A stretch of DNA of 64,000 nt from JAFCUW01 sp049898325 (GTDB taxonomy: Bacteria > Pseudomonadota > Gammaproteobacteria > Burkholderiales > Burkholderiaceae_D), in the NCBI RefSeq assembly GCF_049898325.1, contig NZ_JAFCXL010000022.1, positions 1-64,000 on the forward strand. The letters are read 5' to 3'. Under the pieces are notes generated by a model. It made no database searches and was not told where the DNA came from. It saw only the letters and a program-made list of their open reading frames with translations. Positions 47,482-56,587 of the stretch are shown here, in pieces; the first letter of the stretch is position 1, and the number at the start of each line of letters is the position of its first letter. The position numbers and the translations under genes were made by a program.

Positions 47482-49589
47482 GCGGCACCCTCCTCTTTGT
47501 CTGGCGAAGTAGACGGCTTTGGAAGGGCGTTAGGCGTACGACTCACTATTTTCAGCACTTTATCGGTCTCCTTGAGCGCGAATATTCGCCTCTGCGTAGC
47601 CTGCTCGATTCGCGACGCGCCGGGCATGCCTCGCGAGCGAATAACAGCGCCATCTGGTACTTTGGGATTATCGAGAATGGCGATAAGTTCTTCCAGACGT
47701 TCCATCGTCTTTGCTTGGTGCTCAACCCAGCGGTCAGCGCCATAATTTTCTTCGGCCTGAGCAAGCTGTGCTTCCTTAAGCAGTTCACGTGTCTCGTCTA
47801 AGTGGCGCCGGAGCGCCGCTTCCTTCACCGCGTCACCTTTTACGCAAACATGTTCGTCACAATTGAGACAGTCGCGGAAGAGCGTGCACGGAAGCATAGT
47901 GAAGTCGTGGACGCAGTGCCCAAACTCGGTCGTGTGGCCGGCGACACCGCTCGGCTGCTTGAAGCGGCTGCGAGTCACCAAGAAATGGGGAGTCTGCAAA
48001 ATTGCTGGGACTTGTGCCGAGGTTGCGCCACCGACAATCTCTTCTGCCCGCAGGGCTAAGTCTCGTCCAGAAACATGGTCGTATTGCCGGTTCTGCGCAA
48101 CCAAGCGCCTACCGGACCACAACGCGATATCGAGTTGGCTCATGTGATTGATTTGAGCGGCCATATTTAGGTAGTGACGGGGCTGGTGCGTTTTCAGCTG
48201 AATCGAGGAGCCATCATCTTCCCTGAAGCCGTGTCGCTCGAAGATGGAACTGCTCGGTGTCGCGCCAAATCTCGAAATCACTGCGGCCCGGTTCACTGAG
48301 GCAATCATACAAACGTATTTGCAGTAGTCCGACTGCACCCCACCGCGCTCCGTTACAAATAAAGCATCGCTAAATTTGATACCACGTTTCTTGTCGATAA
48401 AAGGGAATGTGGCCGGAAGCATCGCAAGGACCTTCCGCTCTACCGTGGCATAGGGATAAGCAACGATTTTTCCAATTTCTGCGCCCGACGAAGGTATTGG
48501 GGTTTCTTCGCTTCCTCCATCAAACCACTGGTTTGCGCCATTCCGTCGAGTGGCATCATTCACATCTACGTCCTCACCATAGAGAACTTGCGTAAGCTCC
48601 GAACGAGAAAGTAATGGCCGCAAACGTAGATGCTCCAAAGATTTTGGGAGGTACATGCGACCCGGATTGTGTTCATACCACAATGCGAGTTCGCGCCCTC
48701 GATGCGTTAGTGAGCGAATTCGGCGCAACGCCTCTCTGGCCACTTCATGCATCGGCTCGGGAATCCACTTAACTTGGGATGCTCCGCCCTTGGCGGGGCG
48801 CCAACGCAGCCCGAACTTCATAGAGCCGTCCGAGGCCTGCTCTTCATGCTCGGGGTTAGTCTCCAGCGCCATGACCTCGCTAATACGTGCGGGACCGCAG
48901 CAAAGCAACGCTCCAATGCTTGAGAACATAATGTCCTCCGGCTCACTTGCATCGCAAAAGATTTGCGCGAGCGAAGCCAAGGCCGTTGGGGAGGGAAGTT
49001 TTTTGTCGCGGTGCTTATAGAAGTCTTCCCCAACTCGTGTGCCGTTATTCTCGTTCTTAAACGGCGCTTTCCAGGCGAAGGGGGTGAACGCGAGGAGATT
49101 TTTCTGCACGAAGTCAGCAATTTGCTTCAGCGCGTGGCCGTAGCTCGCCAACGAACTCAACGCGTATGTTTGCTTCAGACGCACGGAAGTAGCGTCAAGC
49201 ACAATGGGCGTCAGAGCGGTTATATCCGCAGTCCCGACACATTCGATTAGGGCATCGTGGAGAACCCGTAGCACAAGTAGCCTGTGCGTTTCGGGAGTCT
49301 CAACGGGCGCCATTCCTTGTTGGTACCGGATATACGCTTTGGAAAATCCTAGAAAGGGTTCCGTTAGCGGAACCATTTGGTGGTCCTTCATACCTTTCTT
49401 AGTGCTTGCAGTCGTCCCGAAGCGAATCTTGTGGTTGCGGTTGGTTCCCTGGTATGACCAAATGTTTTCCTCGAAATTCAGGTCTACCTGGATTGTCTTG
49501 AGCTGCGTACTAGCAACCCTGATAAATGCTTCAAGGTTACGCTTCGCGTCGAGCTCAGGCTTTGGAGTAAAAAGTACGATATCAGCCAT
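47478..49589 (-). CDS. large tyrosine recombinase (703 aa)
   Basis: A 703-aa site-specific recombinase, twice the usual integrase size. Tyrosine-recombinase residues can be traced as GPARISEVMAL (first Arg), KTHQPRHYLN (His-x-x-Arg) and NRQYDHVS (Tyr nucleophile). A C-terminal cysteine cluster (CVHDF, CTLFRDCLNCDEHVC) likely binds zinc, as in TnpB of Tn554, and is followed by a helical tail. It resembles the VPA1269-type integrases. I start at 49589, overlapping the stop of the preceding recombinase; earlier in-frame Met codons lie inside that gene. Confidence 0.85.
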   Translation of the reverse strand: MADIVLFTPKPELDAKRNLEAFIRVASTQLKTIQVDLNFEENIWSYQGTNRNHKIRFGTTASTKKGMKDHQMVPLTEPFLGFSKAYIRYQQGMAPVETPETHRLLVLRVLHDALIECVGTADITALTPIVLDATSVRLKQTYALSSLASYGHALKQIADFVQKNLLAFTPFAWKAPFKNENNGTRVGEDFYKHRDKKLPSPTALASLAQIFCDASEPEDIMFSSIGALLCCGPARISEVMALETNPEHEEQASDGSMKFGLRWRPAKGGASQVKWIPEPMHEVAREALRRIRSLTHRGRELALWYEHNPGRMYLPKSLEHLRLRPLLSRSELTQVLYGEDVDVNDATRRNGANQWFDGGSEETPIPSSGAEIGKIVAYPYATVERKVLAMLPATFPFIDKKRGIKFSDALFVTERGGVQSDYCKYVCMIASVNRAAVISRFGATPSSSIFERHGFREDDGSSIQLKTHQPRHYLNMAAQINHMSQLDIALWSGRRLVAQNRQYDHVSGRDLALRAEEIVGGATSAQVPAILQTPHFLVTRSRFKQPSGVAGHTTEFGHCVHDFTMLPCTLFRDCLNCDEHVCVKGDAVKEAALRRHLDETRELLKEAQLAQAEENYGADRWVEHQAKTMERLEELIAILDNPKVPDGAVIRSRGMPGASRIEQATQRRIFALKETDKVLKIVSRTPNALPKPSTSPDKEEGAA

Positions 49590-51135
49590 GCAGCATTCCT
49601 CGCCGTTTACTCTCTTCGCCGCAGACCCGGGCCACATAGAGCACGGATAGGATGGTCTGGTCGTTTATCGAGGCAATGCGAGCTCCGCCCTCCAGAAATC
49701 GCTCCCGTTCAGCCATGAGACGTTCGGCCAGCTGCCGGTGAGGGCCGTCCAACCAGGGCTCGAAACTCGAGCAGCTGTAGCAGGCCAGCGGCTTCAAGAG
49801 ACCGCAGCCGCTTTCCGTTCCGCATGAGCCCACCGGCTTCCGGCGGTCAGTGCGCATGTCAATAATTCTGCTTGATAGGTCCTCACGCCGAGTAGCCTCT
49901 GTCCCATCTTTAATGATTCTTTTGAATAAAAATGCATGAGCCAATGGCGCGACTGTCGATGCCAATTTTTCGTCGAGCCGAATCGCAATTTCGGGGGTGG
50001 ATGCGATGTAGACCGCGGCGCTGTTGACGTTAGTGTGGTCAAGCCCCGCGGCTATCTGCTCCAGGGTGCAGTTCTCTTGAGCCATTCGTGTACCGAACGT
50101 GTAACGGAATCGGTGCGCATGGACCCTTAAAGCGTCCCCGGTTCTCTCTGATATCACCTTAACTTTCTTCCAGGTAACTTTTAACCAATAGTGGAACTGG
50201 GGAGGGCTAGCATGAAAACGGAACGTGCCCGTCTTGTTATCGGCCATGCCGGCGGTTGCCGGAAACAGTGGCGCCTGCGACGGGTCAGCCAAGCGGCCCA
50301 CGTGAGAATTTCGAACGCCGTGAGCATATGCTAACAACGGGATTCCAAGTTCACGAATGACCTCGCGCACGGTGAATGCGTCCCTGGCCAACGAATCGGG
50401 CTGCTTTGCCCTCGGAACGTCTATCTGATAAGCCACCTCACCGTCCTCATCCTTTTTCGCGCGGAGGTCGCAGACTTTCATCGCAGCAAGCTGCTTTGGG
50501 CGGACCCCAAGCGCATTGATAAGCCAAGTTGCCATGTACATCGACTCCGACACTTCACCGGCAGCAAACAAATTGTCCATCGCATAAATGACATTTTGCT
50601 GTTCAATATCGGTAAACGGACCATGTATCGGACAGCGGATACGGACGCGCTCACCGGTTTCGTTGCTTTTCAGCGTAACGGAATCTAGGAACATGCCCGC
50701 TTCTTCGGTGAATCCCGGAAGTCCCATCTCCCGCCACCAGTGAAAAACACCACCTAACTGTCCGAGCAACACTTCACCCGAAACGCGCAGCCCTTCGCGC
50801 TTCGTCCCCTTAAAATTGATAAGGTCAATTTCGGTGATAGTGCTCACCGGTCCGCCATTCCATTGATGGAGACAGGCCAGGAACTGGTTGACCTTGCCGA
50901 AAGTGGTGTGCAGCGTCGAGGGCGCCCGTTCCTCAGCAAATCGAATCAACACAAGCTTTACCGAAAGCAAGAACGATTGAGATAGCGGAGGCAGTAGGTC
51001 AAACCTGATGCGTACATCATTGTTCTCATCGGTGTATGACCATTCAGCATGCCTGGGGTCGAAACTCGCACCACTTCTGGTGGCTACCTTCGAAGGCAAG
51101 CTCCAAGTGCTTTGCACGCTGTGAATAGTTTTCAT
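49582..51135 (-). CDS. tyrosine recombinase (517 aa)
   Basis: A 517-aa recombinase. Its SAM-like N-terminal core-binding domain contains FAEERAPSTLHTTFGKVNQF. Catalytic residues are in NALGVRPKQLAAM (Arg), HAHRFRYTFGTRM (His-x-x-Arg) and NSAAVYIAST (Tyr). A cysteine cluster CGTESGCGLLKPLACYSC near 450 is again zinc-finger-like. The ATG at 51135 overlaps the stop of the upstream recombinase by ATGA. Sequence is only distantly related to the other two, so the three are specialised rather than duplicated. Confidence 0.88.
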   Translation of the reverse strand: MKTIHSVQSTWSLPSKVATRSGASFDPRHAEWSYTDENNDVRIRFDLLPPLSQSFLLSVKLVLIRFAEERAPSTLHTTFGKVNQFLACLHQWNGGPVSTITEIDLINFKGTKREGLRVSGEVLLGQLGGVFHWWREMGLPGFTEEAGMFLDSVTLKSNETGERVRIRCPIHGPFTDIEQQNVIYAMDNLFAAGEVSESMYMATWLINALGVRPKQLAAMKVCDLRAKKDEDGEVAYQIDVPRAKQPDSLARDAFTVREVIRELGIPLLAYAHGVRNSHVGRLADPSQAPLFPATAGMADNKTGTFRFHASPPQFHYWLKVTWKKVKVISERTGDALRVHAHRFRYTFGTRMAQENCTLEQIAAGLDHTNVNSAAVYIASTPEIAIRLDEKLASTVAPLAHAFLFKRIIKDGTEATRREDLSSRIIDMRTDRRKPVGSCGTESGCGLLKPLACYSCSSFEPWLDGPHRQLAERLMAERERFLEGGARIASINDQTILSVLYVARVCGEESKRRGMLHG

Positions 51136-52406
51136 GTCGCATTCCGTATCAAGTCGCCCTGCATCTTCAGCGACACCTTCTTTGACTGTTCGCGCGTGTG
51201 CCGGCGCAGATAGACCTGGCTGGTCAGTGAATCCGGCGCCCACCCCATCGCATAGTTACGCAACTGTGCCTCCTCTTCGTTCGATATGTTCTCCCGGTCG
51301 CAATGCTCCGAGAAGTCGTCATTCCAAGTATGCCGAAGAACGTGCGGACTTAGCTCCGAAGGCAAGTCAGGGCATTCATTTCTCAGTGCGGCAAACACCT
51401 TGGCCAACCCGCTAAGCGACAGAGGGGCGCCGGAGCCGTTTGCAACGAAGATGAAGCCATGCTTACGTGCTCCCTTGAGACTGCGGCGGTCCACTTGCAC
51501 GTAGGATTTCAGAAGCGACGTCAACTCATTTCCGAGCATGACCTCACGGTCGCTGGTTTTGGTATTTGGCTCATAAGGCCTTGGGTCGTTCTTGTCGTCA
51601 GCCTTACGGACGATTCGAATGACTCCGGTAGCAAAGTTAACATCCGCTGTTCGCAACCCGAGCAACTCCCCTCGCCTGCAGCCCAGCTTGAGAAGAAGTT
51701 CAACAACCAATCGGTTACGAGCACGCCCATGATGACTCGTCCAAGGATTGTCAGGAGATTCTGGCCGAACCACCTCTAAGAGGCGAACTTTGTCTTTCGT
51801 GGACAACCCCTCACGTTGCTTCAGTGTGGTCCGACTTCGGCTGCGAGGAATACGGGTGCCGAGTTGCGCACTTACCCGCTTTTGGGCTGCCTCCAGTTGT
51901 CGCCCTAGCTCTGGGCTCCCCGCTCGTCGCATCCGACCTATCCATAGCTCCGCAATCCAGTTGAGATAACTGCGGATATAGACCAGTCGCACGGAAAGAG
52001 AACGACGGTGCAAGGAATTACCGAGAGGCTTTGCCCCTTCACCAGGGCCTGGGAGGTAGATGACGTATGTTGCGTTGAGGTCGACGGGCGATATAGCGAC
52101 TGCTGCAAGTTCTCGAAGTGGCGATGACGCTTGGCGCATTGCCTCTTCGACTTCCCATTGTTCAAGTATCCGCCCCTCATTCAGGCGGCTAAAAAGGTCG
52201 ATTCTGCTGCGGTCTAGTATCAGCTGCAACGCCATGACCGAACGCAGCGCCTGCTCAAGCGTGGCGCTTGCTTGTCCAGAATTTCGCAGATGGGACAGCG
52301 CAAAGCAAGTCGGGTAGAACAGCGGCATCCCACTTTCGCGTGTACACAGCACCGGGAGGCGCTCACCGCTTTCGCGGACCAACATTCTGATGAAATAGCG
52401 GTTCAA
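51132..52406 (-). CDS. tyrosine recombinase (424 aa), first gene of the element operon
   Basis: A 424-aa integrase with an intact active site: GCRRGELLGL (Arg244), NTKTSDRE (Lys283), SPHVLRHTW (His355, Arg358) and SQVYLRRHT (Tyr399). The frame opens with TTG at 52406 behind AAAGGTAAACAG; an ATG seven codons later is the alternative. It resembles TnpA of Tn554 and GmtY-type recombinases. The promoter at 52442-52471 drives the whole six-gene unit. Confidence 0.88.
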   Translation of the reverse strand: MNRYFIRMLVRESGERLPVLCTRESGMPLFYPTCFALSHLRNSGQASATLEQALRSVMALQLILDRSRIDLFSRLNEGRILEQWEVEEAMRQASSPLRELAAVAISPVDLNATYVIYLPGPGEGAKPLGNSLHRRSLSVRLVYIRSYLNWIAELWIGRMRRAGSPELGRQLEAAQKRVSAQLGTRIPRSRSRTTLKQREGLSTKDKVRLLEVVRPESPDNPWTSHHGRARNRLVVELLLKLGCRRGELLGLRTADVNFATGVIRIVRKADDKNDPRPYEPNTKTSDREVMLGNELTSLLKSYVQVDRRSLKGARKHGFIFVANGSGAPLSLSGLAKVFAALRNECPDLPSELSPHVLRHTWNDDFSEHCDRENISNEEEAQLRNYAMGWAPDSLTSQVYLRRHTREQSKKVSLKMQGDLIRNAT

Positions 52407-52429
52407 CTGTTTACCTTTTTCGAATGTCT

Positions 52430-52507
52430 CCGGTAACAGTTATTTTAGCTCAACCATTAAAAAAATGTAAAGAAGAAAATTTTCTTGCAAAATCAATTAG
52501 TTACCGG
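52430..52507 (-). promoter_or_regulatory. promoter and operator-like repeats of the recombinase operon
   Basis: On the minus strand TTTACA (52466-52471) and TAAAAT (52442-52447) are 18 bp apart, a good sigma-70 pair. A perfect 14-bp palindrome AAGAAAATTTTCTT (52473-52486) abuts the -35. The octamers CCGGTAAC (52430-52437) and GTTACCGG (52500-52507) form an inverted repeat flanking the promoter. This suggests autoregulation or recombinase binding at the element end. Confidence 0.6.
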
Positions 52508-53981
52508 CTTTTCGTTTACGACAAAAGATTCGTCTCCATAAGCTGACGTGGTTGCACACGAGGACCGCGGCGCCCTCCGCCGGGATGCGCTCGGCGCCCA
52601 CCACCTCGACCCGGTGGATGGTGTGGATGAGCAGCCAGGCCAGGAAGCGCATCAGGAATTCCGGCACCAGCGAGAAAATGTACAGCGCCACCAGCGCATT
52701 GAGCAGGGCCGTGACGAGGAACATCTGCGGTATCGTCGCGCCCAGCGTGAGCAGCACCATCGCCAGCAGCGCCGACGCCACCATGAACAGCGCATTCATG
52801 ATGTTCATGCCGGCGATGGTGCGCGAGACGTGGGCCGGATCGCAGCGGGTCTGGATCAGGGCGAACAGGGGCACGATGAACAGGCCGCCGAACACGCCGA
52901 TCAGGACGATGTCGGCCAGGATGCGATACACGCCGCCCTGCTGCAGCAAGCCGTGCACATCGACGGCGAGCGTGTTGTGGTAGCCCAGGCTGGCAAAATA
53001 CAGGTCGATGCCGAATACCGACAGGCCGATGGCGCCAAACGGCACCAGGCCGATCTCCACCTTGCGCCCCGACAGGCGCTCGCACAGCAGCGAACCGGTG
53101 CCGATCCCCAGCGAAAACACCGTCAGCAGCAGCACGAACACGCCATGGTCGCCATGCAGGTAATCCTTGGCGTAGACGGGAAATTGCGACAGCATCAGCG
53201 CGCCGTAAAACCAGAACCACGAATTGCCCAGGATCGACAGGAACACCGTGCGGTTGGCGCGCGAAAACGCCAGGTTGCGCAGCGACTCGGCCAGGGGATT
53301 TTTGCTGATCACCAGGTCCGGCGCCGGCGCCGGCGACAGGGGAATGCGATAGCTGGCCAGCAGGCCGATGACGGCCACGCCGAGCGTCGCGCCGGCCACC
53401 AGTTCGATGCCGAACGGCTTGTGCGACACCAGCATGGCGCCGCCGATCTCGCCCAGCAGGATGCCGACGAAGGTGCCCATCTCGATGACGCCGTTGCCGC
53501 CGACGAGTTCATCGGGCTTGAGGTTTTGCGGCAGGTAGGCATATTTGACGGGGCCGAACAGCGTCGAATGGACGCCCATGCCGACCACCGCCAGCACCAG
53601 CAGCCACAGGGTGTGACTCATCCAGCCCACCCCGGCGACGAGCATGATGGCGATTTCAAGCCACTTGACGAAGCGCGCCAGGCGCGACTTTTCATACTTG
53701 TCCGCGATCTGGCCGGCGGTGGCGGAAAACACCACGTAGGGCAGGATGAACAGCGCGGGGATGACGATGTTGAGCGTGGCGGCGGGGATCGACGTCCAGC
53801 TCAGGGCGTCGAAGGTGAGCATCACCAGCAGCGCTGTCTTGAACAGATTGTCGTTGAAGGCGCCGAAAAACTGGGTCCAGAAAAACGGCGCGAAGCGCTT
53901 CTGGGCCAGCAGGGCAAACTGGCTGGCGTGTGCCGGCCCGGATGACTGGCTGGCGGAACTGGCGGGGCTGGGCTGGCTCAT
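52497..53981 (-). pseudogene. N-terminal half of interrupted MFS-acyltransferase (LplT-PlsC fusion)
   Basis: The true gene part is 53981 to 52548. It encodes a major-facilitator transporter of the lysophospholipid transporter (LplT) type (WTQFFGAFNDNLFKTALLVM, then about 12 hydrophobic spans) joined to the start of a PlsC acyltransferase domain (VEVVGAERIPAEGAAVLVCN). After CNHVS the frame enters the element, adds LWRRIFCRKRKAGN and stops at 52497. The transporter part may still be made, but the acyltransferase is lost: the break lies inside the HX4D motif. Intact relatives flip and re-acylate lysophospholipids (compare LplT with Aas). Start chosen at MSQPSPASSAS; a GTG at 54023 is an alternative. 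Confidence 0.92.
52541..52547. repeat. 7-bp direct repeat at element right end
   Basis: AGCTGAC, partner of 42198-42204. Beyond it the target gene resumes with GTGGTTGCACACG. Confidence 0.8.
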
Positions 53982-54206
53982 GGCGGACGGCTTGGGGGTG
54001 AACAGACTCGTAAAATACAGCACATTGCCCGGGGCGACAAACGATGTTTCCGTAAATCACTGCGTGGCATCAAACAGGCCGCCCGGCATCGTCCCGTGCT
54101 ACTCGACACGCGGCGCTTGCCGCGCCCGCCCCAAGCGCCAATCATGCTGTGTATTCGGTGCCGCCTCCACGGCGCGGCCGCCCTTCCCTCACGAAAGTTG
54201 ACGATG

Positions 54207-54656
54207 ATGAAGCTGAACCTGACACTGGTGCCGGCGGCGCTGCTGGCCGCGGCCTTGCTGGCCAGTAGCGCCTGCGCAAGCGGGGCGCCGGCGGGCCCGC
54301 AGGGCAGCACCCACCTGTCGAACGCCTCCGCCTGGGTCGCCAACGGTTCGGCCACCGTCGTCACCGGCAGCTTGATGACCCTGGCCGGCGTCGGTGGGCT
54401 GGTGCTGGCCAGCGTCGAAGTGGCCGGCGACGCCAGCGTCGTCGTGCTCACTGGCGCCGCCGACGGCATCGGCGCCAGCGTGCGCCTGTCCGGCCAGGGC
54501 GCGCGCAACGCCGCGCTGGTGGCCGGCGCCTCGGTCGAAGTGGTGGCCCGTGCCAGCGGCTACCTGCTCATCGCCAGCGGCCAGGTGATCGCCTTCATCC
54601 CCAATGCGCTGGGACGCGCCCTGCTGCACGACGCCCCCCTGGCGGGGCCGGCTTGA
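54207..54656 (+). CDS. small secreted Ala/Val/Ser-rich protein
   Basis: A 149-aa protein with a signal peptide (MKLNLTLVPAALLAAALLAS, cleavage near ACA-SGA). The mature part is a monotonous alternation of small residues (GVGGLVLASVEVAGDASVVV and similar), suggesting a beta-rich or weakly amphipathic structure. The family is unknown to me. It overlaps or abuts the DUF2145 gene and probably works with it. Two ATGs, 54204 and 54207, are possible. Confidence 0.7.
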   Translation: MKLNLTLVPAALLAAALLASSACASGAPAGPQGSTHLSNASAWVANGSATVVTGSLMTLAGVGGLVLASVEVAGDASVVVLTGAADGIGASVRLSGQGARNAALVAGASVEVVARASGYLLIASGQVIAFIPNALGRALLHDAPLAGPA

Positions 54657-54664
54657 GCCTGACC

Positions 54665-55477
54665 ATGCGCACCCTCCCTCCCCTGCCGCCATGGCTGGCA
54701 CGCCTGGGCGCGGCGCTGCTGCTCACGCTGCTGCTGGCCCCCGCCGCCCGCGCCGGCAGCGCCTGCACCGCCCGCGCGCCCGACGCCGCCGCCTTCGGCA
54801 AGGCCATGACGCTGGCCGAGCGCACCGTCGCCGCGCTCGACCAGTCGGGCGCCGAAGTGGTGCTGATCGCCCGGGCCGGCGCCGACCTGTCGAAATACCA
54901 CCTGCGCTACTCGCACATGGGCTACGCCTGGCGCGACCATCCGCACGGGCGCTGGCTGGTCGTGCATGAACTGAACCAGTGCGCCACCGCCGCCTCGGCG
55001 CTGTTCGAGCAAGGCCTGGGCACCTTTTTTCTCGACGACATGCACGCCTACGACACGCGCATCGTCGTGCCCTCGCCGGCCATGCAGGCGCGCCTGGCCG
55101 CCATGCTCGCCTCGGCCACCCCGCGCACGCTGCACGAGAGAAGCTACAACATGCTGTCGTATGCATTTTCCACCCGCTATCAGAATTCCAACCAGTGGCT
55201 GCTCGAGACCTGGGCCGTGGCCGCCGCCGATGCCTCGCCCGGCACGCGCGCGCAGGCCCAGGCCTGGCTGCGCCACGCCGGCTACCAGCCCATCACGGTG
55301 GAGATCGACGCCATGACGCGACTGGGCGCGCGCGTGGCCCGCGCCAACGTCAGCTTCGACGACCACCCGTTCGAGCGCCGCATGGCCGGCCACATCGACA
55401 CCGTCACCGTCGACTCGGTGCTGCGCTTCGTGCAGGCGCACGATGCGGGCGCGCGCGTGATCGACCTGTCGCTCTAG
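54665..55477 (+). CDS. DUF2145-family secreted protein
   Basis: A 270-aa exported protein (signal peptide about residues 1-31, LLLTLLLAPAARA-GSA). The mature sequence has the DUF2145 pattern: LIARAGADLSKYHLRYSHMG near 80, GRWLVVHELNQCATAASALF near 105, and HERSYNMLSYAFSTRYQNSN near 158 where Cys, His and Asn residues give a transglutaminase/NlpC-like impression. No activity is established for this family. A TTG at 54653 overlapping the previous stop is an alternative start. Confidence 0.82.
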   Translation: MRTLPPLPPWLARLGAALLLTLLLAPAARAGSACTARAPDAAAFGKAMTLAERTVAALDQSGAEVVLIARAGADLSKYHLRYSHMGYAWRDHPHGRWLVVHELNQCATAASALFEQGLGTFFLDDMHAYDTRIVVPSPAMQARLAAMLASATPRTLHERSYNMLSYAFSTRYQNSNQWLLETWAVAAADASPGTRAQAQAWLRHAGYQPITVEIDAMTRLGARVARANVSFDDHPFERRMAGHIDTVTVDSVLRFVQAHDAGARVIDLSL

Positions 55478-55486
55478 GACGACGCC

Positions 55487-56566
55487 TCAAGGCGGGGCGC
55501 GCCGGGCCGCGCTGCGGCGGTACAGGGGCCCGATCAGCAGCACCACGGCGACCATGCGGGTGACGTGAAAGGCCGTCACGATCGGCACGCCCAGGTGCAG
55601 CACGCGCGCCGTCAGCGACATTTCGGCGATCCCGCCGGGCGAAGTCGCCAGCACCGCCACGCCGGGATTGATGCCGGCCAGCGCCGCCAGCAGCGCGCCA
55701 AAGGCGGCGCCAAGGCCGATCATCAGCAGCGCGCAAACCGCCGCGCCGGCCATGAACCGGGGCGCCGTGTGCACGAAGGCGGGGGTAAAACGGGTGCCCA
55801 GCGAGACGCCGATGAACAGTTGGCCCAGGTGGATCATCCATTCCGGTATGCGGCTCAGGTGCAGGCCCGAGGCCGTCAGGACCATCGCCACCAGCAGCGG
55901 GCCGATCACCCAGGCGTTGGGCGAATCGAGCCGCATCAAGGCCAGCGCGCCCAGCGCGGTGAGCGCGATGAGCAGCAGCAGCCCCGCCACGCGCACCTCG
56001 GTGGCGCCCGGCACATACAGGTCGATCACGGCCGGCAGGCCGTGGCCGCTCCACCAGCGGATGGCGAACGGGATCGTCGCCACCACCAGCATCATGCGCA
56101 CGCTGTGGGCGGCGGCCACGCGCTCGACGGCGGCGCCGTGGCGCTCGCCCTGCGCCGCCATCTCCGAGGCGCCGCCGACGGCCATGGCGAAAAAACAGGT
56201 GACGAAATCGGCGCCCGACAAGGCCTGCAACAGGCGCCCGGCGGCCATCCCCAGCGCCAGCGCGAACAGCACGGCCAGCACGATCCACCCCGCCCAGGAC
56301 GCCAGCGTGCCCACCACCTGCGCCGTAAAATACAGGCCCAGCGTGGTGCCGATGGCCCACTGGCCCGCGTAACGCACCTGCACCGGCGCTTTCAAGGGCA
56401 CGCCCAGCATGCACGCGCCGGCGCTGGCGAACAGGGGGCCGATCATCCACGGCAGCGGGGTGTCGAGCCGTACGCACAGCAGGGCCGCGGCCAGGGCCAG
56501 CAGCAGCGCCGCCGCCAGGGTGGCGGCGCGGTACCAGCGCGGGCGCGCCAGCGGTGTTCCGGTCAT
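55487..56566 (-). CDS. AbrB-family (PF05145-type) membrane transporter-like protein
   Basis: A 359-aa polytopic membrane protein with two related halves, each with the AbrB-duplication signature: PLPWMIGPLFASAG near 38 and NAWVIGPLLVAMVLTASGLH near 210, and the glycine-rich SGADFVTCFFAMAVGGASEM and ATSPGGIAEMSL. Despite names such as 'ammonia monooxygenase' or 'AbrB regulator' in databases, this is a membrane permease-like family of unknown substrate. It is last in the transporter operon that starts with the porin, so it may help take up the same substrate or a product. Confidence 0.85.
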   Translation of the reverse strand: MTGTPLARPRWYRAATLAAALLLALAAALLCVRLDTPLPWMIGPLFASAGACMLGVPLKAPVQVRYAGQWAIGTTLGLYFTAQVVGTLASWAGWIVLAVLFALALGMAAGRLLQALSGADFVTCFFAMAVGGASEMAAQGERHGAAVERVAAAHSVRMMLVVATIPFAIRWWSGHGLPAVIDLYVPGATEVRVAGLLLLIALTALGALALMRLDSPNAWVIGPLLVAMVLTASGLHLSRIPEWMIHLGQLFIGVSLGTRFTPAFVHTAPRFMAGAAVCALLMIGLGAAFGALLAALAGINPGVAVLATSPGGIAEMSLTARVLHLGVPIVTAFHVTRMVAVVLLIGPLYRRSAARRAPP

Positions 56567-56587
56567 GGCGGAGTTAGGCCTGCCCGG

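Larger units (their letters stand above)
42205..52547. mobile_element. 10.3-kb multi-recombinase element inserted in the MFS-acyltransferase gene
   Basis: The boundaries are set by the split target gene: joining 52548 to 42204 restores an unbroken frame through ...CNHVSYVDAL... with one AGCTGAC copy. The element carries six overlapping minus-strand genes (three unlike tyrosine recombinases, two small proteins, a RecD-like helicase) reading inward from its right end, and two plus-strand cargo genes at its left end. GC content is visibly lower than the host. The subterminal hexamer GTAAAC occurs in opposite orientation at the two ends. No conjugation, phage structural or resistance gene is present. 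The layout recalls Tn554 (TnpA/B/C) and Gamma-Mobile-Trio islands; exact family membership needs a profile search. Confidence 0.85.

Noticed and set aside
42205..52547. Prophage or conjugative element
   Set aside because: No capsid, tail, lysis, relaxase or type IV secretion genes; only recombinases, accessory proteins, a helicase and two cargo genes.
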